This document shows, in pieces, positions 24,026 to 36,517 of a stretch of DNA of 64,000 nucleotides (positions are counted from its first letter, which is position 1; each line of letters begins with the position of its first letter). The notes under the pieces were generated by a model. That model saw only the letters and a list, made by a program, of their open reading frames with translations. It had not been told where the DNA came from and did not search any database. Origin of the DNA: Nageia nagi (lineage: Eukaryota; Pinophyta); the NCBI GenBank assembly GCA_050084985.1, contig JBITNC010000002.1:31186001-31250000 (forward strand), written 5' to 3'. A program made the position numbers and the translations under genes.

Positions 24026-25658
24026 TTGATCGATATAGTGTAACCTCAAAGGGTTTGGTTTGGTTGTGTTCTCCACTACTCGAAATGGTAGGTTCCTTGA
24101 AAGAGCAAAAAGTGGTGGAGATGCTCTCATATTAGTTTTTTGCTCAATCTCTGATTTATAGGCTGATTGCTATCTATATTCAAGGTTAAAAGTAATAGGA
24201 AAGGAATAAAAGGATAAAGAGTTACAAGAAAGAGACAAGTAAATAAAAAAGCTAAAACAAGAAATGTATAACTCAAGCATTACAACATAGGCAACAATCC
24301 ATAGCCAAGATTAAGAATAGCAAACTATTGTACACCTAAGGTCTCATAATCATAATACACAGCGATAATTTGAAGAAAACATTTACACATAACATCTACA
24401 CAAGCAATAAATAGCCACTTTGTTGTAAGAGGATAAAGCATTGTCTATTTGTATTATCATATGTGAATAGATCTTACAGATTTAGGCAAATTTACTAAAA
24501 TATTTGACCTTTTTGATCTCTAAGAGCTAGCTATTTATACAACTTCCCTCCTCCTTGAGTGGTTGGGTTTCATTAATATACATAATTGCTAGCATTGAAT
24601 GAAATAACTAAAATAGCACTATATACATAAAAACTACAATTGTGTTAGATTACACAGTGAATAAGAACCAACAATATGACTATATAAGAATTTGTAATTT
24701 CTAAACAGCCACATCCATAGAGCTGCAATTCTTCTAACATGTCATTGACTACCCTTTTTTCAACCCTATAGTTGATTAAAGATAGCATTGTAGCTATCTG
24801 AGTAGTTATTTGACTGTAAATTGATGGGTATGATTTGGTATTATGCTTTGTTAGCTGCTATCTACTTCTCTTCTATCTTTATGATCTCTATTGTAGATGT
24901 CAGTAATCAGAGTAATGGTAGTTGATAGATATTATGTTAAATTGGTTCAAGAAGAAATTACCACTGTTATGTGGAAATGAGTCAATGTTGACACATTAAT
25001 AGGGCCCCAAGGGTTAAACACTTAAGATAAAATGGACCCGAGTGTTCCTTATTATGCATTATTCTTATCTTTGCTTTGCAGGTTCTATGTTATTCATTTG
25101 AGCTTTGTTGATGATTTAGTTCTTCCAAAACCTACTAATTTTAACCACAACTTATGGCATCATCTCTCAAAATCAACGGGATCTGTTGATGATTTGATTC
25201 TTCTGGGACCCACTAATTTTAGTCAAAATTCATGACATCATCTCTCAAAATCGAAGGGCTTTATTAATGATCTTCATTCTAAATTTATGAAAGTCTTTAA
25301 CACTTGTGTCTACAATTCTTGAAGACTCTTAGGTAAAAAATATAACTCCCAGACACTCTTATATACATAAAATAACATAACTCTTATTCAAATAACTCTT
25401 AGGTATTCTTATTTACAATTCCTAACACTCTAAGGGAAAGAAATGAGAAGAATAGGGATTAACAAGAATGAAAGAATACAAAATTTTACAACTCATGAAG
25501 ACTCAAAGAGAATAATATCCCTCCTAGGCACTAAGAAAATAATATGACTCTCATACACTCTTATATACATAGCTCCCAAGCACTAAATAATAAAAGAATA
25601 GAGAATAAAGTATAATTTAGAATTACCCTAATTCAGAGTGTAATTTTGAAAGAATATA
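24026..25658. other. Unclassified 1.6-kb insert in the reverse transcriptase of C
   Basis: The copia frame breaks off after GTTAGTG (24019-24025) and resumes after GTTTATG (25659-25665), a plausible decayed 7-bp target duplication. The ends (TTGATCGATA and GAAAGAATATA) show no inverted repeat and no TG...CA. Inside is a 78-bp tandem duplication and several repeats of ACTCTTATATACAT, but no coding region. The element type is unknown. Confidence 0.5.
25107..25290 (+). repeat. 78-bp tandem repeat in the insert
   Basis: Two copies starting GTTGATGATTT at 25107 and 25185, both containing CATCATCTCTCAAAATC, with a partial third from about 25263. Confidence 0.75.
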
Positions 25659-26995
25659 GTTTATGGATAAGGATTTCACTCAAAAGTATGAAGTTAATTA
25701 TTAGAAAACCTTTTTTCTAGTAGCAAATATGGCTATGATCAGATTAATCCTTTCCCTTTCAGCAGCTCAAGGTTGTAAGGTACTTCAACTTGATGTGAAG
25801 AGTGTATTTCTCTATGGTGATTTAGATGTTGAAATCTACATGATTCAGCCATAAGGGTTTATCGTGTAAGGAAAAGCATCCCTTGTGTTCAATCTAAAGA
25901 AATATTTGTATGGACTTAAACAAGGATCAATAGCTTGGTATAAGATGATTTCAAGGTATTTTGAGACTCTAGGGTTCTCCAAATGCTACTCAGATTCAAA
26001 TCTAGGTGTGCTCAATGAAGAAAAAGACTTGGTCTTGATTCTTCTCTATGTGGATGATCTTTTGATCATGGGGAATAATATGATGATCATAAATGAATGG
26101 ATAATAAAACTTAAAACAAAATATGAGATGATTGATCTTGGTCTCTTGCACTACTACCTTGGTATGCAGGTGTATCAATTTAAGGATTGTACTTGCATAG
26201 TCAATCCAAATACATCTCAGATATTTTGCAAAATTTTAGAATAGAAGAGTGTAAGCATGTGATTATCTCTATGCTCTTGGAATTAAGCTTGAGACTAGCT
26301 CAAACTCTTAATTGGTAGATATTATAGATTATTGACATCTTATTAGTAGTCTTCTTTATTTGACTATCTCTAGACTAGATATTGCCTATGCAGTTAATCT
26401 AATGGTAATGTTTTTGCACAAGGCTTATATTGAGCATCCTAATTTTGCTAAGAATATTTTAATATGTATTATGGGCACAAAGGATCTTACCCTCAAGTTT
26501 ACCAAGTTGCCTTCATTTATTCTTTCAAGGTTCTCATATTCTGAATATAGGGGTGATAAAGATGATAAGAAATCCACTTTGGATTATGTGTTCAATATTG
26601 GATCAAGTTCTATCTCTTAGTATTCCAAGAAGTAGTCTACAATCACTCTTTCCATCATAGAGGCAAACTATAGAGCTATGACTATTGCAACCTAAGAAGT
26701 TATTTAGCTCAGGCATATTATGAAAAAATTGGGTTTGAACATGTTGGCCCATCTTAGATATCTTTAGATAATCATTTAGCAATTGCTTTGGCCAAGAACC
26801 ATGTGTTCCATAAGAGAATAAAACATGTTAAAATCCAAGCACATTTCATCAAGTAGAAGGTTATGGATGGCACCCTACAACTTCAGTATTGTCCATAAAA
26901 TAAAAAATTTGATGATTTATTCATAAAACCCCTTTCTAACACCTAGTTATGCAAGCTTTGGGGGTCTCTTGAGTTAGTGAAGTTGACCTCAAGGG
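25659..26995 (+). pseudogene. Copia reverse transcriptase / RNase H remnant of element C
   Basis: Resumes with KGFTQKYEVNY, then LQLDVKSVFLYGDLDVEIYM, LKKYLYGLKQG and the RT active-site box LLYVDDLLIMGNN (about 26043-26080). It continues to the RNase H segment with SEYRGDKDDKKST. Stops and frameshifts interrupt it. Order and motifs are those of copia pol. Confidence 0.87.
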
Positions 26996-27666
26996 GAAGT
27001 GAAATTTGAATTCTTATTGAATTCATGTTTTATGATGATAACTTCACCCCTACAAGGATTCTTTTATTGTATAGTGTTGATCTTTATGTATACTTTTGTA
27101 TTTGGTTCTATATGTGTGAGGAACTAGTATGTGCACATTGACATTGTTTAGTTATCCATATGAGATGAACTTATTTGTACACTTATTCCACTATTTAATT
27201 ATCCATGTGTGAAGAACTAGTATTTGCATGTTTGGATATATATCCTATTTTTTGATGATAATGATCAACACATATTTTATTTATAAAATAGATGACTACA
27301 AGTTTGCTTGACATCTTTGTGATGGCTTAGTGAACCATTTGATTAGCTTATGGATGATATTATTTGATTAATTTATCTTATGTTGATATGAATGCATATA
27401 TGATGCATTAAACTGATCTTGTTTATGACTTGATTACATCTTGCATATTTCTTCTTGATATTGCCGGTTACTTACTTCGAGTATGCAAACTCACCATGTC
27501 AAGTTCTTGTACATAGAAACTATTTATGGTTGATATTTATTGTATTGTAAACCATTTGTTAAAATGTTTAAGTAGTTGAGCCTTATCTAGGATCTATTAC
27601 TTCTCAAAATGTAAAGCTCTTTCTCTATCTTCTCTACTCTCTATCTGATATTGCATTAAGGGGGAG
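26996..27666 (+). other. 3' untranslated region and polypurine tract of element C
   Basis: Non-coding. It has a loosely repeated GAGGAACTAGTATGTGCAC-type module (27115-27240), paralleling those of A and E, and ends in the polypurine tract AAGGGGGAG immediately before the 3' LTR. Confidence 0.65.
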
Positions 27667-28148
27667 TGTTAAAATTTGTAACGCATTATTAGGTATCTAA
27701 AATATTTTTCACTTATTTTAATTCATATAAATACTTAAAAGTATTTATAAATACCTTTTTACTATTTATAGAATTAAAATAAGTGCAAATTGGTGTACCC
27801 TCATCCACTTGTAGGATAAGTTTTCCCCTTGGTTAAAAAGGGGCATACTTATCTATTGGATAAAAGGGTGAGCCCATGAGGGATTTTGTTATATAAATAG
27901 GAATATCCCCTCAAGCTTTCAATACACCTATTTGAAGTAACATTATTCTCATATTTTGTAAGAGGATATGAGTGAGAAAGCATTGTAATTCTTGAGAAGT
28001 AATACATTCCTAGATTCAAAGTGGAGTACTCTCATCTTGAGAGGAACCACTATACTTGCTATTGTCACCTATGTATGAATGTGAGTGTTCTTATTTATAG
28101 GATTATCCATTCAAGGTGATATTGGTGAAGGAGCCTTATCTCCTTTCA
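27667..28148 (+). repeat. 3' LTR of copia element C
   Basis: 482 bases starting TGTTAAAATT and ending CCTTTCA, preceded by the polypurine tract and followed by the AAATC target duplication. A TATATAAATAGG TATA-like motif lies near 27890. By eye about 85% identical to the 5' LTR. Confidence 0.85.
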
Positions 28149-28559
28149 AAATCAAGGCCTCAAATTGAAAATTAGAGATTAACTTAATGATAAAAATGTA
28201 AGAGCTAAAGGCCAAGTCAGTTTTAAGAGCAAACATTCAACAATTAATCACATTTGACTCATATTTCAAATTATTGTTGAAAATTATTGAAATGCAAAAG
28301 AATATTAATTTGCTTGATTTGTGGATTTCAAAAAATACTTTGATCATATACAAGATTTATATCCTTCAAAATTGTATTCATCATCAAGTTTATCTACCAA
28401 TTTTATGATATCTAACTACAATATTATGAATAAGCAATGCAATAATCAATTAGAAAATGGTATGATAACATGAATTCAATCCAACCCATGTCCAAATATT
28501 AATTAAGATAAGGATTTAATTAATGATCACAATTCATGATATGAATTGCTAATGCATTA
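28149..28559. other. AT-rich, no feature recognised
   Basis: Apart from the copied target bases AAATC at the left edge nothing was recognised. Confidence 0.4.
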
Positions 28560-29980
28560 TTTCATCATCTTACATAGATGAGAAAAATTTGAAGCTAAGT
28601 CTTGCTCATGCCAAGCACAAGCAAAGGTACGAGATAATGATTTCTAATAGATTATGTAGAGGAAGTGTATTATATAAGACACCTATGCCTTAAAGGTAGC
28701 AAGCTTGTACAAATTGAGCCCTTTATGTTGGTGGTGGAAGGGGATATAGCCCCTCAGTTGGAGCCTTTGAGGTTGCTTCACTTCTTTTGGGGGTTTGATG
28801 GGTTTGATGAGGGAATCAATTGATATATTTGTAACTCATGGAAGTAGGAACATGTTGAGGTGGAGGGTTTGAGCTTTATAATACCCCATCATCTCATAAA
28901 GAAAGTATTAGGCCTACCAAAGATTGGACAATCCATCCATTCAATGAAAATAAAACAAATGGAGTAGTTGGCAAAATTTATGGAAGGGGAAGAGACCTTT
29001 TGTTGGTTATAGTCAAGGATTTCCTAATACTCCATATTTAATCCTTGGGACTAAGTGGAAAATGTAGTGATGAAGTACCTAACCTTGGATGGAAAGTGCT
29101 GATGAATTTTCGGCTATCATGTCATGATTTTAAATTCTATTAGCCATAATGAACTAATTAATTTTCTAACATTCTTATTCTAATATTTGGAGAAATTCAT
29201 CATTGAGGTAAGAATGGAAGAACATAAATTACCTTTGCATCAATGGCTTATTAAGATGTTTGTTTATTTTACGTTGGAAAAGGAGCATTACAAGAAAGGA
29301 GGTGGAAATTCGAGGAAGAGTGGGTTGCCTACCTCTCAAATGCAACTTTTTCTTAGCACAATAAGGAAAGGAAATAATATTACAAAAGTGAAGGAGGTTA
29401 TAGTTGAATAGGTTCCATAGTTGAAGGATGAGGAGGATAATACTCTTCTTAGAAAAATAAGAAAAGTTTTCATTATGGAAGATAAGGTAATGTCTAAAGG
29501 ATTTTAAAGATCTAAGTGAATTAATAAAGGGAATAAGAAAGAGATTTTGGAGTATAATTATGAGTATGATGAGGACTTTGATTTGGTATAATACATGACC
29601 AAGAAGAAGTCGAAGATTACGAAGGTATCAAGGAAAAAGGATGCAACAAGATCCCAAGAGGAGAAGGAGGGGGAAACTAAAAAATAAAATGCGAAGGAGG
29701 TAGTGAAGGAAGCATCATCTAAAGAGGAATAAGTTGTCAAAAAGATTCTAAGGAGGTAGTTAACATAATTCTCATCCCTCCAAGGATTGCTTTTGGGAAA
29801 GGAGAAGAGTCATTTGAGGAAAATTGGAAGATTATTATTAATTAAGTTAGAATCAACCATAAGATGATGATAAAATTATCTCATACTTTGCAAAATACCA
29901 TGATATGTATGAATTTATTAGGAGTTGAATTTTTTATACACATAAGGGCCTTAACTAAATTTTTAAGGCAAGCTGATGAA
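28560..29980 (+). pseudogene. Decayed coding remnant of unknown family, N-terminal half
   Basis: Long plus-strand readings with scattered stops keep a protein-like composition. One segment near 29190-29410 reads KFIIEVRMEEHKLPLHQWLI and continues for 74 residues without a stop, followed by a lysine- and glutamate-rich tail (29420-29760). I do not recognise the family. The decay pattern (rare stops in one frame) suggests a former gene or a gag-like frame of a repeat rather than chance. It may join the remnant at 33570-35080 across the copia fragment D. Confidence 0.4.
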
Positions 29981-30649
29981 GAAGAGAATGTATAATTATC
30001 TAAAGGGAAGCGTAAGAATGAAAATTAAGTTGTATGCTCTAGGTTTGTTTTATTTCCATTTAAAGTGTTATATTTTAAGCTATCAAGTTGTATTAGGGAA
30101 TCTATACTACTTATTTTGCTTACACATGATGTTCTACAATATAATTTTATAAAGGTTTGATGACTATAAAACCTCTTAGGTTAATACCAAAAAAGCCAAT
30201 TAGGGCATAAATCCAAACTTGTTAGGTTACAATCTACAAAGGTTCAAATATGATCATTGGAACATCCTTATTCCCTTAAATATATCAGAGATTCCATCAT
30301 TTACTAAGATACCTTCTTGGCTATCACTCCTTGGAATTATCACCAAAAGGATAGAAAGGAGTGAAATTATACTCTTTTTTTGTAATAGTAGTGGGTGATT
30401 TTATGGGAACCAATAACCCATTACATCTTCATGCCTTAAAATTTCTAATAATTTCCCTTACAAAAATTTAAAAAAAAAAACTATAGTTTATACTAGTAAT
30501 ACGTTATTACTTGTCCATACTACACCCAAAGATGCTTAAACTACTTAATGTAGTGCAAAATAAAGGCAAAGAATAACCAAGTCAACTAACACATATCTAT
30601 TCCATTCTAAAACTATTACCAAACTTTGTTAAGAGGTCCACCTAGAGCT
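29981..30649. other. No feature recognised
   Basis: AT-rich sequence with an A-run near 30470. No gene or repeat boundary was identified. Confidence 0.35.
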
Positions 30650-31018
30650 CTAACTCATCATATATCAAATCCTAGACCTTTTTTCCACCTGATGAGAAAT
30701 GATATCCTTGATTCTCATCATCAACATGCCATGTAATGCTCCCAACTCATGTAATAGATTGATCTTACTTGGAATTTGTTTATTTTATTTTTCTTTCAAG
30801 CTTTGATTTGGTGGTGATCTAAAAGGACTAAACTCAAAGGATACTTTTGACTCATCCTTATCCATAACCTTCACCTTGTGACATGAGCTCCTCTAACTCG
30901 ACTCTACTTCCTTGTTGATTCTTTTATTTTTCTTATACTAACTCTTTGGAGTGTTTAATTCATCCATTGACTTATCATCCTCTTCTTTAATTGGAATGAA
31001 ATCCTCAAGATCCCCCAT
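30650..31018 (-). pseudogene. Decayed acidic/basic ORF of unknown function
   Basis: Starting at a minus-strand ATG (31018) the frame reads MGDLEDFIPIKEEDDKSMDE and goes on in the same phase for about 120 codons with a handful of stops. It is highly charged, rich in K, E, S and D. No domain was recognised. The single-frame preservation suggests a former coding exon. It sits 20 bases outside the LTR of element D. Confidence 0.35.
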
Positions 31019-31038
31019 CTAAAGAAATTAACCCTTTA

Positions 31039-31477
31039 TGAATTAATTTCTAATCTACTAAGATCATAAGAAGGAACTTCCAACATCAACATAATAGCAC
31101 AATAACACAAGCCAATATCACAATGAACACAAGATATAAAGTGGTTCCTCCCTTGTTAGGATTACATCCACTAACTAAGATCTTATTCTCAAGGATCTCT
31201 CTTACGAAATCTCCTCTCTCTCACACACACACTCTAAACCTATAGCAAAGCTTGCATTACAATTATGTATAACTGAGAGGGGAAAGTTCTTCTCTTTTTA
31301 TAAGAAGAAACCCACTCTATATTTAATCCCTTCCTTATTTTTAATCTCATACCTATTTTCAATCCCTCTCCTATTTTTATTCCCTTAATACTATAAGGTA
31401 TCTAATGATACTTTAAGTATTAAGTGAATTTACATTAAGGAGAAATATTACACAATATTACATTACAAATTCTAACA
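31039..31477 (-). repeat. 3' LTR of copia element D
   Basis: On the plus strand it starts TGAATTAATTTC and ends AATTCTAACA, followed by CTTCCCCTTAATG, the polypurine complement. About 439 bases. The left boundary is inferred from similarity to E's LTR start and is less sure than the right. Confidence 0.6.
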
Positions 31478-31959
31478 CTTCCCCTTAATGTAATATTGGG
31501 ATAGAGCGTAAAGAGAAGAAGAAAGATAGAGTAAGAGAGAGTTATCCTCCAAAGAGATACAAGTGGAGATAAGAACTTTTACATCATTAAAAAATAAGCA
31601 AGATCTTAGTTTGAGACTCACTACAATACCATTTGACAAAATAGTTTACAATACAATCATTAACCATAACTAGTTTCACTGTAAGTGTATTTGATCAACA
31701 ATAAGTTGACATGTGAGCCTCCATGAGCTTGCCCACCCAAAGTAAGTAACCTGCATTCTCAAGATGAAACCTACAAGTAGCTCGTGAACAAGATCAATTA
31801 GATGCATCATATAACAGTCATATCAAATATAAGATAAATGAACTATGTAATGCTATCCATAAACTTATCAATGATGCACTATAAGTCATCACAAAGATGC
31901 CAAGCCAATACTTATAATTATTTGTTGTATAGAGAAATATGTGTTGATCAAAAATAAAG

Positions 31960-32930
31960 AAAGCATAGCCTATTTCTTTCAAATGATGCCTCAACCAATG
32001 GCTTCTTGGGTTGTAACTGATATTGCATGATATTTAGCGTTAGTGGTGGAGAGAGAAGTAGTAGGTTGCTTCTTGGATGCCTAAGAGATAGCACTTGAAC
32101 CAATGCTAAAAACATAAGAAAATATTTATTTTTCATCATCTCTATCTCCTCCATAATTAGAATTTGAGAATCTTGAGAGAACAAACAAGGGTAACTTGTC
32201 ATACTTGAGAGCAAGATCCTTAATGCCTGCAACATATCTTAAAATTTTCTTAACAACATTAAAGTGCCAAACATAGGACTTTTGCATAAAATGAGCCATA
32301 AAATTCATGGTAAAGGCAATATTTGGCCTAGCGATAGTCAAAGAAAGAAGGCTACCAATTAGTTTCTTATAAGTCATAGCATCTACCAAATATGAGATGG
32401 AACTAAGAGATAAAGTGATTCCAAGAGATACTGGGATTGCAGTAAGTTTGCATTCCTCCATTCCAAAATTTTGTAAGATATCTAATACATACTTAGATTT
32501 ACGAAGGTAAGTATAATCCTTGTATTGGTATACTTGCATACCAAGGTAGTAGTGCAATAGACCAAGATCAATCATTTCAAAAGTTGCCTTAAGTTTGGAT
32601 ATGCAATCTTGTATGAGGACTATATTATTCTCTATAATCAATAGATCATCCATATAAAAAATAATCAAGATTAAGTCTTGTCCTTGGTTGAGCACATAAA
32701 TATTTATGTCAAATAAGCATTTAGAAAACCCAATGTCCTCAAAGTATCTTGAAATCTTTTTGTACCAGGCCCTAGGTACTTACTTAAGTCCATAAAAATA
32801 CTTCTTTAACTTACACACAAAAGATTATTTTCCTTCCACAACAAACCCTTCTAGTTGGTTCATGTAGTTCTCACATCTAATTCACCATTGAGAAAAGCAC
32901 TCTTGACATCAAGTCGGATAACCTTGTAGA
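31960..32930 (-). pseudogene. Copia RT/RNase H fragment of element D
   Basis: The minus strand keeps a 189-residue open stretch (32695-32126). It covers an RT box altered to FYMDDLLII (normally YVDD), then LGLLHYYLGMQVYQYKDYTY, SKYVLDILQNFGMEECK, and the RNase H approach LTIARPNIAF up to SNYGGDRDD. The frame is broken on both sides. Confidence 0.85.
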
Positions 32931-33569
32931 TCATCGGGTAAGATGTGTATTGTTAGGAAACTTTATTTTCCCCATCGGGTAAGGTCAAGTAATGTTAGAA
33001 AGGGAAAAAGCATTTTCATCAAGAAAATCTATATCACATCAAGCAAAGATTATTTCCATCAAACAAGCTAGGTTACCTTTGAAAAGAGTCATATCAAAAT
33101 GAATAATTTATTACAATAAGTTATTTTTATGACAAGTGTTGGAAACTTGTGTTGAATCATGAGTTCTAAGGGAATTAGTGCATGCTGATAATAAATGGAA
33201 GTCATATCAACATTAGAAGCCTATACTTTATGCAATATGAAATAGATAAGTGTTAATTGAATCTTTCACATGCAAGGTGATTTTCTTTGGTTTTGAAAAT
33301 GACGATTAACATAGTATGATTTATGTCAAGTTGACATTTAATATAGTACTTCAGATGGTGAATAGCTTGTTCTTTTTGATAAATTATCTAAGAAGGGGCA
33401 TAGTTGAAACAAAGTTTGAATCTAAATTTTTCATCCAAGCATACAAGAATATAGTATGGTGAATTTTGATATCTTCATATTACAACCCCATCAAGAATTT
33501 TGTGATTCTTACTTGTACAAAAGTTTGATTATAGTGCTACAAAGATCAAATAAACATGCTCAGATAAGT
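32931..33569. other. No feature recognised
   Basis: Non-coding junction sequence with ATCGGGTAAG occurring twice (about 32934 and 32975). Nothing else was identified. Confidence 0.35.
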
Positions 33570-35080
33570 GATGAAGTAGTAAAGGAAATGCAAGTAAGAC
33601 CTACTACCTAGTTGTAGGAGGTTAAAGATATACCTGATCTACACCCAAAAGAAATCAAGTCATTATTCAAGAATATAAAAACCCATAATTCGACTATGGA
33701 GAGTCCAGATAATTTTAATTGGGATTCTAATGTTGAAAAGATAGTATGTCCTAAGGTACTCCCTAGCCTTGATCTCATGTACTAGTTAATTCAAGCATAT
33801 CACCTAGTTGATAGGACTTTTAGGAAAATGGATGGTGAAATTTTTTTCTCTATACAAGTAATAGATTTCAAGAGAGTATTTCACTAAAAACTAGATAATG
33901 TGCCAATTGATCTGCTAGTCACTTTCCAAGGAATTAACCATTATATAACGAACAAAATTGGTCTTATCCTTTCCATTTCAAGAGGGTGAGGTCATATTTT
34001 CAAATTTTTCCATTCCCAAAGGCGTACTTAAAATTTAGTTTTGCTTCATGGATAACCATGATATAAATTTTAGATAAGCTTACAATGACAAAACATATAT
34101 TTTCCCTTATGCAAATTAACAGCACTGGAGGAAGAATAAAGAGATTTGATTAGGGTACATGGATCTATAACAAAACACACCTTGAGTTGAATGAGTTAAA
34201 ATAGGCTACTAAACAAGATGAGTTGATCTTGCCTATATTCTCATACTATTCAATTCTCATGCATTTCATTTTAGGTCAGTTACCATATGAAACTTTATAC
34301 ATGTTAGAAGCTAAAGAAGTTGATTGCATCTAGGGTATGTTGAAAATGATTCATCAAACTTTAAGTCTTGGGAATAAAAGTGATTTTTATTATCATGTTC
34401 TGCTAAAATTGCATGTTATTATAAAAGGAATATTGTTACCTTGCATCAACAAATCCCTAGTTGATTTCATGCTAGGTCTTGGAGAATATTTTGTCACATA
34501 TGAATTCTCTTTTATTAAAGTTTATGGTATAAAAATCCCACCCAAGGCTCTTCCTATAGCATGTCCAATTTCTTTGTTTATATTGGAATTGGAAGAGTGT
34601 TGAAGATACTAAAGTTAGGATGATAAAAGAATTTAGGAATCTTCCTTGTTTGCAAATGCACTATAAATTTGGTTTTTATTTGTTTAATTCACATCAATAA
34701 TTGGTAAATTCGATTAATAAAATGGATAAATTTTTTCTAGATAAATTAAGCTAGAGTCCTTTTGATCCACATAATTTCCATCTAAGTATGATGAATGGTA
34801 TTAATGTTCTCATCTCTGTTAGGCATAACAATGATTATTTCGAAGATGAATTAGGCCAAGCCGTTAGATAAGGAAGTGGTTTAAATAACATTTGGAAGTG
34901 GTTCCCTAAATAAGATAGAAAGAATACTATGAAGGTGATAGTTGGTGTTTATTCTCCTCAGTTAAGGCTTTGTAGAAGTAACATGTTTAGAAATTTGGGG
35001 ACATTGTCAAAGGATTACCTAGAGTTATTGTCAAGGAATATAGTTGGATATGAAGATACTTATTGGTTCGATACTTAAGA
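33570..35080 (+). pseudogene. Decayed coding remnant of unknown family, C-terminal half
   Basis: From about 33570 one plus-strand frame can be followed for about 190 codons with few stops (segments such as DIPDLHPKEIKSLFKNIKTH and DNVPIDLLVTFQGINHY). Later a frame includes LPIFSYYSILMHFILGQLPY and the 88-codon open stretch at 34337-34603. The protein would be of mixed hydrophobic and charged composition. I do not recognise it. Orientation and decay match the 28560-29980 remnant, so both may be one relic split by element D. Confidence 0.4.
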
Positions 35081-35828
35081 AACTCCACCTGTGGAAAGTT
35101 TAACTTCTTCAAACCAATGAAAATTGAGGTTAAATGCTTGCTTTGTTGATAGGTGGTAAATATGGAAAAAGAAGTGTTTCTTTTCTTTATTCATATGTAA
35201 TGGAAGAATTAATTTTGTTACATTTGGAAATTTCATTTTTTTTGGAGCTCTATATGAAGAAGGAGAAGAATTTGATACTGGATCTTTTTTCAAGTTCTCA
35301 AGCTATCTAGGTATGTTTTGGTGTCCTATATAGGGTTTTTATAAGTTTTTCCAACCTTTTCCTATATTTTTCACCATATTTGAAGCATCTATCACTTGGT
35401 TTTTGAGGAGATGTACCAGAGAAGCAATGTTGTGATCCAATTCCTTTTTACACCCAGCTCTCAAGTATTGTAGGCTAGGTATATGTGTTTTTTCAAGGGT
35501 TGTCACATTATTTGGGAAATCTTTATGTGTTTATAATTGAAGAAAATATTTTATATTATAGCAATCTATTTGTGTAATATTATGGTGTAAGAAATTTGGT
35601 TATGATATTTCAAGGGTACTTTCTTTGTTATATTTTCTTGAGCTTTTGTGATGTGATATCGTATGTAATTCATTTATTATTATAAGTATCAAAAAATGAA
35701 TGGACACTTCCTCTACATTGTTCAGTACAGGACTTTAACAATATGCATTTGTTGAGTGATTAAAAATGAATCCAATCTTTTTCTTCATCCTTTGTTAATG
35801 TTTGTTAGACTTTGTTATTCAATGGATA
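35081..35828. other. No feature recognised
   Basis: AT-rich non-coding sequence before the 205-bp direct-repeat unit. Confidence 0.35.
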
Positions 35829-36059
35829 TGTTATGAACTGTTATACCAAAAGGTTGACCTGTTAGTGAATCTACACACCTAGGATCTTAACATTTGACCA
35901 TGCTTAGCATATAACATCTTCATCAACTCTCACTCATGGAGGCTCTCACTCTAGTCCTCGCTATGTAACCCTCTCCACAATAGCCCTTTCTTATGATTCA
36001 AACTTGGAACGTATGTCCTAATCTAATACCAAATGTTACAAACCATTACACCAAAAGGT
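35829..36059. repeat. Direct repeat unit serving as target of element E
   Basis: TGTTATGAACTGTTATACC at 35829 is repeated, with changes, at 36034, a period of 205 bases. Both lead into CCAAAAGGT. In the first unit the sequence goes on uninterrupted to CCTAGGATCTTAA. In the second it is broken by element E at 36060 and resumes at 44483 with the matching CTTGTTAGTGAATCTA and CCTAGGATCTTAA. Confidence 0.75.
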
Positions 36060-36517
36060 TGAAGGATTTAGACCTACTCTAATCCTCAAGGTCCAAGACT
36101 AGGAAACTAAATCATTCAACATAAAACAAATATAATGTGGTTCCTCCCTCCTTAGGAGTACATCCACAACTAGTTCTCAATTCTCAAATCTATGCACCTC
36201 TTACAACAATTCTCTTCCTCTCCTACACAATTAGTAGAGTAATCTTACTCCAAAAACTTAGTTATGTTACAAGAGGAGAGGCCCTCTATTTATAGCTTGA
36301 GAGCACCTCCCTAACCTCCTTTTAACCCAAGGGTAAGGTTAGGGTTACAATAAATGTATCACCTAACTTTAACCTACCAACTAACCACATGGTAAAGTCA
36401 AAGTCTACATAATAAAGAATTCAATTAATCCCTTAAGGTATCTACATATCCTTTAAGTCATTAATTGAATTTACAAGGAGTTTAGATATTCACAATATTT
36501 CATTACAAATTCTAACA
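36060..36517 (-). repeat. 3' LTR of copia element E
   Basis: TGAAGGATTTAG at the left edge, TTCTAACA at the right. A TATA box, CTATAAATAG on the minus strand, is at 36286-36295. The adjacent CTCCCCCTTAATG is the complement of the polypurine tract. Confidence 0.93.

Larger units (their letters stand above)
6735..28148 (+). mobile_element. Ty1/copia retrotransposon C, old and filled with nested insertions
   Basis: The outer pair of LTRs (6735-7217 and 27667-28148) are in plus orientation, differ by roughly 15% by eye, and are flanked by a perfect 5-bp target duplication AAATC (6730-6734 and 28149-28153). Between them lie C's leader (7218-8264), two minus-strand copia copies A and B, then C's own integrase-to-RNase H remnant (23156-26995, itself split by an insert) and its 3' untranslated region. 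C's distal leader, gag, protease and first part of integrase are absent. The deletion that fused A to B probably removed them. The element is dead: stops and frameshifts occur throughout. Confidence 0.85.
31039..32930 (-). mobile_element. Truncated copia element D
   Basis: A minus-strand fragment comprising the 3' LTR, polypurine tract, 3' untranslated region and the RNase H to mid-RT portion of pol. It is cut at about 32930, just inside the LDVKSAF block. The end of RNase H is also missing: sequence jumps from the untranslated region into RNase H near 31960. Gag, integrase and the 5' LTR are absent. Confidence 0.75.
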
